8,373 bases of DNA from Gemmatimonadota bacterium (GTDB taxonomy: Bacteria; Gemmatimonadota; Gemmatimonadetes; Longimicrobiales; Gaopeijiaceae), in assembly GCA_007129525.1 (NCBI GenBank), contig SKVI01000358.1, forward strand, positions 1-8,373, in the 5' to 3' direction. Below the pieces are notes generated by a model. The model was not told the DNA's origin. It saw only the letters and a program-made list of their open reading frames with translations, and ran no database searches. Both the position numbers and the translations under genes were made by a program. Shown piece after piece: positions 1 through 7,803 of this stretch; position 1 is the stretch's first letter; each line of letters opens with the position of its first letter.

Positions 1-128
1 CAGTCCATCTCCGGACCCTGGGCGCGATCCCGTTCTGGCGCGGCGAGGGGGATCCGGCCCGGGTTCTGGAGGACCGGATCCGACGGGCCAGGGTCCTCGG
101 CACCGAGATCCTCGCCGGGCCCGAGTAG
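1..128 (+). CDS. C-terminal end of an unidentified protein (partial)
   Basis: An open frame read from base 3 continues without a stop to TAG at 126-128 and encodes 41 residues. It starts VHLRTLGAIPFWRGEGDP and ends with a charged, probably helical tail (ARVLEDRIRRARVLGTEIL, then AGPE). Codons mostly end in G or C, as in the kinase genes of this window, which supports real coding. The start and most of the protein lie upstream of the window. I do not recognise the family from this tail and assign no function. The stop is followed by about 660 bases without a convincing intact gene, so it is probably the last gene of its transcription unit. Confidence 0.55.
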   Translation, partial: VHLRTLGAIPFWRGEGDPARVLEDRIRRARVLGTEILAGPE

Positions 129-792
129 ACAGCGGGTGACGTGGGGCCTGAACAGGACACGGGAGGCAGGGAGGGGGGAGTTGCGCACGCCGTCAAACCG
201 GTCCAGGAGTCGGGGGGAGTGCGCGCCCGTCCACCCTCCCCTGCAGAGAGTGCGCCGATGGAGTTCCTCGACCTTCTCCCCTGCTGGCTCAACGTCCATC
301 TCCGAGTGCCAGTCGCTCAGCCCGGAAGTGGCTTCCTTGACGCCCACAACGAAGGGAGCATGGTCCCTCAACGACTGGCGCCGAGAGAAGGGGTGAAATG
401 CCCGAACCAACGCAGGACGCCGCAATCGAGGTCGGTCCAACCCCCCGCCTCAAAACCGTTGGACGGTAGATATGGCACGCCGTCAACGACGGTAATGAAT
501 ATGCCTGTTTGGATGGTCCGGGGATTGCAATGGTTGCTATTGGGGTGTCAACACAGCTCGGGATTCCGGTTTGCGGACTTGAGTTGAGGGGATGTTCCAT
601 TGAGCGCCTCCCGGCCGCAGCGACGCGGTTGCGCCAGGGCGTCCAGATCCTGCTCGCTGCACTGGAGGCAACCATGGCATGTGTTGATGAACGGCGCCGG
701 CGGAAGAGTGATGCCGAGAACCCAACTCCCAAGCGACTGATCGCCGTTCTGCGACGCCCTGGTTCCCCCAGCCGGTCCGCACCTAGCTGACC
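129..792. other. Long gene-poor stretch upstream of the membrane kinase
   Basis: This stretch of about 660 bases holds several overlapping open frames on both strands. None has residues I can match to a family, and their reading frames contradict each other. No tRNA, insertion sequence or CRISPR-like repeat is visible. The first 260 bases are G-rich on the plus strand. The second half is lower in GC than the flanking genes and contains the interrupted frame listed separately at 398-790. The promoter of the kinase gene at 793 should lie here, but I see no convincing -35/-10 pair and no good ribosome binding site just before 793. Confidence 0.4.
398..790 (+). pseudogene. Possible small gene interrupted by an in-frame TAG
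   Basis: An ATG at 398 follows a purine-rich AAGGGGTGA, a good Shine-Dalgarno context. The frame reads 23 codons (MPEPTQDAAIEVGPTPRLKT, then VGR), meets TAG at 467-469, and continues in the same frame for 106 codons to TGA at 788-790, two bases before the next gene. The second part has a plausible protein-like stretch (a hydrophobic segment around 524-590, then an amphipathic ILLAALEATMACVDE stretch) but ends in low-complexity RRPGSPSRSAPS. Third-position GC is clearly lower than in the kinases. It could be a decayed gene, a 23-codon leader, or chance. No family is recognised; internal TTG (509) or ATG (530) starts would give shorter alternatives. Confidence 0.25.
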
Positions 793-3700
793 ATGTCAGC
801 GCACGGCAACGCGAGCCCAATCCGGTCCTGGGCCCAGGTCGCGCGGGTCTCGGCGCTCGCTGTGTGTGTACTCGGCGGCCTGGCCTTTGCCGGCTGGGTC
901 CTCGGCTTCGAGCGCCTGACGGCCTTCCAGGCGGGGCGGATCCCCATGGCGCCGAGCACGGCGGTGCTCCTCATCCTGTTCGGCGTTCTGATGTTCTGGG
1001 ACGTGGTGGCCGAGGACCTCACACCTGCCCGATTCTGGTCGAGACTGGCCGCGAGCGTCTTCGGCATCGGCGTGGCCCTGGTGCTCCTGATTTTGTCGAG
1101 CCTGGGGATCACTCCCGGTGCAGAGCACTTGTGGCTTGAGCCTTCAGGTAAGGTAAGCGGGGCACCCGTGGGCCACATGTCGCCGGTCACGGCCTTCGGC
1201 TTCGTAGTGGCCGGAGCGGCGTACGTTCTTCTCGCCCTCCCTCGGGCGTATCGGCGGCCGCGGGCGGCTTTCGTGCTGGGTATCGTTCTGGAGCTTCTAG
1301 GGTTGACGCTCACCACCGCGTACATCCTGAGCCGCCCCCTCCTCTACGATACCGGGTTCATCCCCCCGGCGCTCAGCACATCGCTGGCGTTCATGGCCCT
1401 CGGCGGCGCCGTCCTGGGCGCGGCCGCCCCGCGGGTCTGGGCCGGAGACCACGCGGACGAGATCCAGCCGAAGCCCGTTTACCCGATGCTGGCGGTTCTG
1501 GCCCTGACTGCCGCCCTCATTGTCACCCCGGCCTACCTCCTGTTCCAGGAACACGCGACCGACTTCCGGGCGCAGGTGGAGGCTCATCTCCTCAGCGTCG
1601 CCGACCTGAAAGCGGGCCAGGTGGAGGCATGGCGCGGCGAGCGACTCAGCGATGCCACGACCTTCCACGAGAACACCCTCTTCGCGGAGCTGGTCGAAGC
1701 CGCGCTCTACCAGGATGACCGGGAGGCCGTGGAGCAGATCCGGTCCTGGCTGAAGCCGGTCGTGGAGGCGTACGGGTATCCACGAATCGCCGTGATGGAC
1801 TCCACCGGACGAGCCCGCATCACCGTCCCGGATACGGGTCCCCCCTCGAGCGATGCGGAGTACCCCGCTGCGGATGCCATACGGGCCGGGGACATTACCC
1901 TCCTGGAATTCCACAGGGATGAGCCGGAGGGCCCCGTGCACCTGACTGCCCTCGCACCGGTACTCGGCCCCGACGGTGGTGCGCTGGGCGCCGTGGCGCT
2001 CCGCGCCGACCCGGCAAGCTATCTCTACCCGGCGTTGGCCCAGTGGCCAGTGGCGAGTCGGACCGCCGAGATCCTTCTGGTCCGTCGGGACGGCGACGCC
2101 ATCCTCGTCCTCAACGACCTCCGGTTCCGGGACGACGCGGCACTCAACCTCCGACTCCCGGCGTCCGACGAGGGGCTTCTGGCAGCCCGGGCCGTCCGGG
2201 GCGACCGGGGCGTCATCGCGGGACGTGACTACTGGGGCGAGCCGTCCATCGGTGCGGTCCGACAGGTTCCCGGCACCGTGTGGTGGCTGGTGGTGCGCAT
2301 GGACACTGAGGAGGCATTCGGCCCGCTCCGAAGCCGGCTCGCGTGGACGGTCGCCCTGGTCATCTTCCTCGTCCTGGCCGCCATCGGGCTGCTGGGCTTC
2401 GGCTGGGAGCGCCGCAACAAGCTCCACTACCGGGAACTGGCTCGGGGCGAGCAGCGTTATCATACACTCCTCCAGAGCATCGGCGACGCGGTGATTGCCA
2501 CGGATCGGACCGGCCGGGTCGAGGTCATGAACCCCGTGGCTGAGACGCTCACGGGGTGGACACTGGAAGATGCGGTGGGCCGGCCCCTCGATGACGTGTT
2601 TGTCATCGTCAACGAGGAGACGCGGGAGCCGGTGGAGAGCCCCGTCGCCAAGGTCCTCCGGAAGGGCCGGGTGGTGGGCCTCGCAAACTCGACCCAGCTC
2701 ATTGCCCGGGACGGGACCGAGCGCCCCATCGCCGACAGTGGCGCACCCATTCGGGACGAGAGCGGCGCCATCGGCGGCGTGGTGCTCGTGTTCCGGGACC
2801 AGACCCGGGATCGCCAGGCCCGGCAGGAACTGCGAGAACGCGAGGAGCAGTACCGGAGCCTCTTCGAGGGCGCGCCGGTCGGCATCTTCCGCACCAACTC
2901 GGACGGGCAGGCGGTGGCCGTCAACGGGACCATGGCCCGCATCCTCGGCTTCGAGTCCGCGGATCAGGCAGTAGAACACTACCACGACCTGGCGGCCCAG
3001 CTGCACGTTCGACCCGAACGGAGGGCCGAGGTGTTGCGCCAGCTCCGCGAGAACGGCTTCCTCGAGAACTTCCAGTACGAGGCTCGGCGCCTCGACGGCA
3101 CGATCATCTGGATAGAGATGAACGCCCGTGCGTTGGATGAGAACCCCGACGGGACGTTCGACATTGAAGGGTTCGCCTGGGAAATCACCGACAAGAAGGA
3201 GGCCGAGCAGACTCGCCGCCAGCGGCAGACCATGCTGGAGCGGACCGAGCGGATCGCCGGGATCGGGAGCTGGGAGTGGGACGTCGATACCGGCACCGTG
3301 ACCTGGTCCGACGAGATGTTCCGGATCTTCCGGCGAGACCCGGACCTGGGCACGCCGTCGCTCCCGGAGCACGCCGAGTTCTTGTCACCCGCGGAGATGG
3401 ACCGGCTGGAGACGGTCGTCGAGCAGGCCGTGAACGAGGGGCAGTCGTACGACATCGAGCTTCAGGTCCAGGGGTCTGGAGAGACCGTTTGGCACATCCA
3501 GAGCCGGGGGTTCCCGGAGACGGCCCCCGACGGGCGGGTCAGGCACCTCCATGGCCTGGTGGAAGACGTGACGGAGCGGAACCGTCGGCTGGAGCGGGAA
3601 GCGGCGCTGGGTGCCCAGCTCAGCCAGGCCCAGAAGATGGAATCCATCGGCCGCCTCGCCGGCGGCGTGGCCCACGACTTCAACAACATGCTCTCCGTGA

Positions 3701-4767
3701 TCCTCGGACACGTGGAGCTGGCACAGGAGAGCCTCGACCCGGAGCACGTCCTGCACGGCGACCTCGGGCAGATCCAGCAGGCGGCCGAGAACTCCGCCCA
3801 GCTCACGCGCCAGCTCCTGGCCTTCGCTCGGGAGCAGGTGGCAAACCCGGAGGTGCTGGAGCTCAACGAAACCATCTCGGGCACGCTGGGGATGCTACGG
3901 CGCCTCATCCACGAAGAGGTCGAGCTTCGTTGGCGCCCCGCCGACGCGGTCTGGCCGGTGAAGGTGGATCCCGTCCAGGTGAACCAGGTTCTGACGAACC
4001 TCGTGGTCAATTCGCGGGATGCCATCGATGGCGTGGGTCGGGTGACCATCGAGACCCGCAACGTTGCGGTCGACGAAAGCTACGCGGAGCTCCATGCGGA
4101 TGCGGTCCCCGGTGACTACGTGGTCCTGGCGGTTGCCGACACGGGATCCGGAATGAACGCGGAAATTCTCAGGCAGATCTTCGACCCATTCTTCACCACC
4201 AAGCGCCTCGGACAAGGCACCGGACTCGGGCTGGCCACCGTTTACGGCATCGTTCGCCAGAATCACGGCTTCATCACCGTGTACAGTGAGCCCGGGCAGG
4301 GAACCACGCTCAACGTGCACATCCCGCGGTTCAAGGGCGCGACGTCGCCGGCAAATCGGCCAGGGGAACGGATCGATCCCGCGACGGGAAGCGAGACCGT
4401 GCTCGTGGTCGAGGATCAACCCGCCGTCCTCGGAGTCGTCCGGAAGATCCTGGAACGACTCGGGTATACTGTGCTCTCCGCCCTGACACCCGGCCACGCG
4501 ATGGAGCTCGCCCGGGAGAACGGCAGCGCCATCCACCTCCTCATCACCGATGTGGTCATGCCGGAGATGAACGGACGGGAGCTGGCCGAGCGCCTGGCTG
4601 CCGAACATCCTGACATCCCTGTCCTCTTCATGTCCGGCTACGCCGAAGACGTGATCGCCGAACGGGGCGTGATCGAGGCCGGCATGCACTTCGTCGAGAA
4701 GCCATTCACCGCCGCGGTGTTCGCCGCCAAGGTCCGGCAGGCACTGGCCCAGCGCGTCGAGGCTTGA
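793..4767 (+). CDS. Membrane-bound hybrid sensor histidine kinase with Cache-like sensor, three PAS domains and receiver
   Basis: This 1324-residue protein should sense a signal at or outside the inner membrane, autophosphorylate on His and pass the phosphate to its own receiver. Seven hydrophobic segments lie at about 20-38, 53-71, 86-106, 131-150, 158-178, 191-211 and 231-251. A periplasmic domain follows at about 252-515; its opening (VADLKAGQVEAWRGERLSDA) resembles the long first helix of double-Cache sensors. An eighth membrane segment is at 517-537. PAS domains lie at about 552-670, 683-800 and 817-928. HisKA has GGVAHDFNN with His961. The ATPase has N1069/N1073, DTGSG from D1116, FDPFFTTK at 1130-1137 and GTGLGL at 1142-1147. 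The receiver (1202-1320) has E1207/D1208, phospho-acceptor D1253, S1281 and K1303. All catalytic residues are present. There is no DNA-binding or other output domain. The ATG at 793 has no clear Shine-Dalgarno sequence; it was chosen because the hydrophobic N-terminus begins soon after it. The ligand is unknown. Confidence 0.95.
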   Translation: MSAHGNASPIRSWAQVARVSALAVCVLGGLAFAGWVLGFERLTAFQAGRIPMAPSTAVLLILFGVLMFWDVVAEDLTPARFWSRLAASVFGIGVALVLLILSSLGITPGAEHLWLEPSGKVSGAPVGHMSPVTAFGFVVAGAAYVLLALPRAYRRPRAAFVLGIVLELLGLTLTTAYILSRPLLYDTGFIPPALSTSLAFMALGGAVLGAAAPRVWAGDHADEIQPKPVYPMLAVLALTAALIVTPAYLLFQEHATDFRAQVEAHLLSVADLKAGQVEAWRGERLSDATTFHENTLFAELVEAALYQDDREAVEQIRSWLKPVVEAYGYPRIAVMDSTGRARITVPDTGPPSSDAEYPAADAIRAGDITLLEFHRDEPEGPVHLTALAPVLGPDGGALGAVALRADPASYLYPALAQWPVASRTAEILLVRRDGDAILVLNDLRFRDDAALNLRLPASDEGLLAARAVRGDRGVIAGRDYWGEPSIGAVRQVPGTVWWLVVRMDTEEAFGPLRSRLAWTVALVIFLVLAAIGLLGFGWERRNKLHYRELARGEQRYHTLLQSIGDAVIATDRTGRVEVMNPVAETLTGWTLEDAVGRPLDDVFVIVNEETREPVESPVAKVLRKGRVVGLANSTQLIARDGTERPIADSGAPIRDESGAIGGVVLVFRDQTRDRQARQELREREEQYRSLFEGAPVGIFRTNSDGQAVAVNGTMARILGFESADQAVEHYHDLAAQLHVRPERRAEVLRQLRENGFLENFQYEARRLDGTIIWIEMNARALDENPDGTFDIEGFAWEITDKKEAEQTRRQRQTMLERTERIAGIGSWEWDVDTGTVTWSDEMFRIFRRDPDLGTPSLPEHAEFLSPAEMDRLETVVEQAVNEGQSYDIELQVQGSGETVWHIQSRGFPETAPDGRVRHLHGLVEDVTERNRRLEREAALGAQLSQAQKMESIGRLAGGVAHDFNNMLSVILGHVELAQESLDPEHVLHGDLGQIQQAAENSAQLTRQLLAFAREQVANPEVLELNETISGTLGMLRRLIHEEVELRWRPADAVWPVKVDPVQVNQVLTNLVVNSRDAIDGVGRVTIETRNVAVDESYAELHADAVPGDYVVLAVADTGSGMNAEILRQIFDPFFTTKRLGQGTGLGLATVYGIVRQNHGFITVYSEPGQGTTLNVHIPRFKGATSPANRPGERIDPATGSETVLVVEDQPAVLGVVRKILERLGYTVLSALTPGHAMELARENGSAIHLLITDVVMPEMNGRELAERLAAEHPDIPVLFMSGYAEDVIAERGVIEAGMHFVEKPFTAAVFAAKVRQALAQRVEA

Positions 4768-4870
4768 GCCCCTGCGGAGAGTGTCCACCTCCAGGGTGCG
4801 ACGGCACGTGCCGAGCCACGTCGGGTATCTCACTGGAACAGGTCTCCCTCCCTACCCGTACCACGCCACC

Positions 4871-5248
4871 ATGCCCCTCAATGTTTTCGGCACTGAACTG
4901 GAGCCCTGCAGCCGCGATCCCCTTACCGGGTTCTACCGAGATGGTTGCTGTAACACCGGTCCCAGGGATCTGGGGGCCCATACGGTTTGCATCGTCGCCA
5001 CCGAGGAGTTTCTGGCGTTCAGCCGCGACCGGGGCAACGACCTCTCGACGCCCCGTCCGGATTACCGATTCCCGGGGCTCAGGCCCGGCGACCGATGGTG
5101 CCTCTGTGCCTCCCGCTGGAGGGAGGCGTGGGAAGCCGGAAAGGCCCCGCAGATCATCCTGACTGCGACCCACGAGGCTACCCTCGAACTCGTTCCCCTC
5201 GATGTGCTTGTCAAGTTCGGCTGGCGCGAGGAACGCGCTTCCCGCTGA
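4871..5248 (+). CDS. DUF2237 family protein
   Basis: This 125-residue protein matches what I know of the DUF2237 family along its whole length: NVFGTELEPCSRDPLTGFYR, then DGCCNTG (24-30), GAHTVC (35-40), TEEFLAFSRDRGNDLSTPRP, FPGLRPGDRWCLCASRW (67-83) and a C-terminal ATHEATLELVPLDVL. The conserved Cys and His residues (C13, C26, C27, C40, C77, C79, H37, H101) could bind a metal or form disulfides, but the family's biochemical role is not established. There is no signal peptide, so it is probably cytoplasmic. The start at 4871 is chosen because family members begin close to the NV-GT-LEPC motif; a GTG at 4781 in the same frame would add 30 unconserved residues. Neither start has a strong Shine-Dalgarno sequence. 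It lies 103 bases after the membrane kinase on the same strand and could be co-transcribed with it. The gene converges with the kinase on the other strand. Confidence 0.9.
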   Translation: MPLNVFGTELEPCSRDPLTGFYRDGCCNTGPRDLGAHTVCIVATEEFLAFSRDRGNDLSTPRPDYRFPGLRPGDRWCLCASRWREAWEAGKAPQIILTATHEATLELVPLDVLVKFGWREERASR

Positions 5249-5293
5249 GGTCGGGGCTTGCCGTCGCCAATGAGCCCGCACAGCCTGCCGACC
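5249..5293. terminator. Possible shared terminator hairpin between convergent genes
   Basis: The 61-base gap between the convergent DUF2237 and kinase stops contains inverted repeats. GGTCG at 5249-5253 pairs with CGACC at 5289-5293, and GGGCT at 5254-5258 pairs with AGCCC at 5273-5277. The location suits a bidirectional terminator. No T-run follows on either strand and 11 bases between the two right arms are unpaired, so it is not a textbook intrinsic terminator. Confidence 0.25.
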
Positions 5294-5309
5294 CTGCTGG
5301 TGCGTCGTC

Positions 5310-7679
5310 TCAACTGTCTCCCAGATCGAGGGATGCGGAAACCGCGTTGACAAGGTCGTTCGGGGAGAAAGGCTTCTCGATCAGGCGAAGCACCGAAGGA
5401 TCGTGCCCCGGTCCGAAGAATTCCTCTTCTGCATAACCCGACATGAAGAGGAAGGGGATCGGGATCCCCTCCTCCATAGCACGCTCCGCCAGCTCTCTCC
5501 CACCCATCTCCGGCATGACCAGATCGCTCAGCACGAGGTCAATTGCCTCACCCTCGGCCTGGAGGATTTCCAGCGCGGCACGTCCGTCGGAGGCAACCAG
5601 AGTGTCGAAGCCTGCGCGGGAAAGGACGCGGGCCGCGACACGCCGGAGTGCCTCCTGATCCTCCACCACCAGGACGGTCCGCCGGGTTCGGTCCCCCTGG
5701 GCATCGGGTCTCGCTTCCGCTGCCGGCGCAGGGCGACAAGCGGCCTCGTTGGTGGCGGGGAAAAAGATGTGGAACGATGCCCCCTGATCCGGTGCGCTTT
5801 CCACCTCGATGAACCCGCCGGACTGGCCTACGATTCCCTGAACCGTCGGCAATCCCAGGCCGGTGCCCCCCTCCGGACCCTTGGTGGTGAAGAAGGGCTC
5901 GAAGAGTCGCTCCCGGGTGGTGTGATCCATCCCGATGCCGGTGTCGGTGACCGAAAGTCGGACGAATCGCCCCGGCTCCACGTCCGGGCGGCCTCGGGCG
6001 GCGGTCGGGGGGATCCGTACATTCGCGGTTTCCAGAACGAGTGTACCGCCGTTCGGCATGGCATCGCGGGCATTCAGCGCCAGATTCATGATCACCTGCT
6101 CCACCTGACCCTGGTCGGCCCGGACATGCATGAGGTCCGGTTCCGGTCGGAACTCGATGCGGATGTCGTCGCGAAGGAGTCGCTCCAGGAGCGTCCTGGA
6201 ACTGGCTGCGACCTGGTTCAGGTTCAGCACACTAGGCTGGAGCACCTGGCGTCGGCTGAAGGCGAGGAGTTGCCGCGTCAGATTCGACGCACGACTCGCA
6301 GCGTTCAGAACCTCGGCGAGATCGTCGCGAGCACTCGAGCGTTCAGGAAGGCTTTCCATGGCCAGGGCCCCAGCATTGGAGATCACGGTCAGGAGGTTGT
6401 TGAAGTCGTGGGCGACTCCACCGGCAAGCTTTCCGACCGCTTCCAGCTTCTGGGCGCGGCGAAGTTCCTCTTCGAGCCGGTTTCGTTCCGTGACGTCGGA
6501 CATGGAGCCCAGCATGTTCGTCGGGCGCCCCTCCGAATCGCGGATCACGAGGCCTCGGTCCAGGACCTCGGCATAGCTCCCGTCTCGTCTTCGGAAACGG
6601 TACTCCTCGAACCAGCCGGTTTCGGGATCTTCGAGAGCGGCGCGGAGGCTTCGGGTGAGGCGCTCCCGGTCGTCGGGGTGGATGCGGTCCCGCCACGCCT
6701 CGAGGGTGGCGACCTCGCCGGGTCCCAAGCCAAATACCTCCGTTAGATTCTCGTTCCACCAGAGTGCGTCCGAGTTCACGTCCCAATCCCAGACCACATC
6801 CTGGGTCATGCGGGTCACGATCCGGTACCGGGCCTCGCTCCGTCGGGCCGCATCACGAGCCATTCGTTCCTCGTGCACATCGGTGCAGGTGCCGAACCAT
6901 CGGGCAATGGTTCCGTCCGGCCTACGCATGGGCATGGCACGACCGATGAACCATCGGTACGCTCCGTCCGAGGCTCGCCGGAAGCGGTACTCGACCTCGT
7001 ACTCGGTACCCGTTTCCAGTGAATGCTGCCAGACCTCGAGGGAGCGCTCGTAGTCGTCGGGATGAAGGAAGTCCTTCCAGTTCCAGCCCTGCTCTCCCTC
7101 ACGGGACATGCCGGTGTAGTCGTACCACCGCTGATTGAAGTAGTCATGGTAGCCGTCGGGCGTGGTGGACCAGACGAGCTGGGGGATCAGGTCTACCAGG
7201 GCCGAGAAGCGGGCCTCCCCTTCACGAAGGGCCGTAGTGGTCCGGACCCGTTCGGAAGTATCCATAACCGACACCATCAGATAGCCGGAATGCTCCTCCG
7301 AAGCACAGATCGGCTCGATGGTGACGTCGACGTGAATGGGCTTGCTGCGAGTCGAGAGAAGTCGAGTCTCGAGCCGAGCCGATCCCTCTTCCCTCGCCCG
7401 CTTGAGGGCAGTCCGGACCTGGGAGCGAACCTCGGGCTGGGACCATTGGGTGAGTTCGCTGAACGATGCTCCCGTAAGGGAGTTCGGACCTTCCCCAAAC
7501 GTCTCTTCGACCGCCGGATTGGCCAGGAGGATCTCGCCCGCCGGGGTCAGGACGAAGACGCTGGTCGGAAGCCGACGGACGACCTCCACGAGACAGTCTT
7601 CCGACAGTGGGGGATTCCCGGAGTCGGTCGGAGAGGGAGTCATGATGGGTGCAGTGCAGAGGGAAGGGGAAGGTACCAT
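5310..7679 (-). CDS. Soluble hybrid histidine kinase with three PAS domains and C-terminal receiver
   Basis: This 789-residue protein has no signal peptide or membrane segment, so it should act in the cytoplasm. PAS domains lie at about 29-145, 155-270 (PAS_3-like, with IPQLVWSTTPDGYHDYFNQR and HPDD) and 283-400 (a second HPDD and the closing SDVTERN). HisKA follows with LAGGVAHDFNNLL and phospho-acceptor His424. The ATPase domain has N532/N536, DTGIG from D579, FEPFFTTK at 593-600 and GTGLGL at 605-610. The receiver (about 668-785) has E673/D674, phospho-acceptor D719, S747 and K769. All key residues are intact. No output domain is present, so a partner HPt or regulator is expected elsewhere. 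Kinase core and receiver resemble those of the membrane kinase at 793-4767, so the two are probably paralogues. An in-frame ATG at 7643 (residue 13) is an alternative start; neither start has a clear Shine-Dalgarno sequence, and the first 28 residues look unstructured. Confidence 0.95.
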   Translation of the reverse strand: MVPSPSLCTAPIMTPSPTDSGNPPLSEDCLVEVVRRLPTSVFVLTPAGEILLANPAVEETFGEGPNSLTGASFSELTQWSQPEVRSQVRTALKRAREEGSARLETRLLSTRSKPIHVDVTIEPICASEEHSGYLMVSVMDTSERVRTTTALREGEARFSALVDLIPQLVWSTTPDGYHDYFNQRWYDYTGMSREGEQGWNWKDFLHPDDYERSLEVWQHSLETGTEYEVEYRFRRASDGAYRWFIGRAMPMRRPDGTIARWFGTCTDVHEERMARDAARRSEARYRIVTRMTQDVVWDWDVNSDALWWNENLTEVFGLGPGEVATLEAWRDRIHPDDRERLTRSLRAALEDPETGWFEEYRFRRRDGSYAEVLDRGLVIRDSEGRPTNMLGSMSDVTERNRLEEELRRAQKLEAVGKLAGGVAHDFNNLLTVISNAGALAMESLPERSSARDDLAEVLNAASRASNLTRQLLAFSRRQVLQPSVLNLNQVAASSRTLLERLLRDDIRIEFRPEPDLMHVRADQGQVEQVIMNLALNARDAMPNGGTLVLETANVRIPPTAARGRPDVEPGRFVRLSVTDTGIGMDHTTRERLFEPFFTTKGPEGGTGLGLPTVQGIVGQSGGFIEVESAPDQGASFHIFFPATNEAACRPAPAAEARPDAQGDRTRRTVLVVEDQEALRRVAARVLSRAGFDTLVASDGRAALEILQAEGEAIDLVLSDLVMPEMGGRELAERAMEEGIPIPFLFMSGYAEEEFFGPGHDPSVLRLIEKPFSPNDLVNAVSASLDLGDS

Positions 7680-7696
7680 CCGGTTGCCGACCGTCT

Positions 7697-7724
7697 ACAA
7701 TATAAGCACACAGGAGAGGCGAAA
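7697..7724 (-). promoter_or_regulatory. Possible promoter of the soluble kinase
   Basis: An AT-rich island in otherwise GC-rich DNA lies just upstream of the kinase start. Read on the minus strand it gives TATTGT (7702 to 7697), or TATATT shifted by two bases, as a -10-like element. TTTCGC (7724 to 7719) lies 16 bases upstream as a weak -35-like element. Transcription from here would leave a very short leader before ATG 7679, or a leader of about 45 bases before the alternative ATG 7643. The -35 match is poor. Confidence 0.25.
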
Positions 7725-7803
7725 GCTGTCGGGAGTTGGATGAGTCGAAAGTGGGGGAACGCCCGACAGAGCGGAAGTCGTCCGTTCGGTTGAGGAGGTG
7801 TTT

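Noticed and set aside
129..397. Overlapping plus-strand frames starting at 136 and 141
   Set aside because: They overlap each other in different frames, show no domain, and are rich in Arg/Ser/Pro, as expected of non-coding GC-rich DNA.
1297..3372. A 691-codon open frame on the minus strand opposite the membrane kinase
   Set aside because: It is antisense to a gene with unambiguous membrane, Cache-like and PAS features and encodes a composition-biased product with no recognisable domain. Long antisense frames are expected opposite GC-rich genes.
4781..4870. A GTG start at 4781 giving DUF2237 a 30-residue N-terminal extension
   Set aside because: The extension has no similarity to what I know of the family, whose members begin close to the NV-GT-LEPC motif; ATG 4871 fits that length.
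5403..6746. A 447-codon open frame on the plus strand opposite the soluble kinase
   Set aside because: It mirrors the kinase and receiver coding sequence on the other strand and shows no domain of its own.
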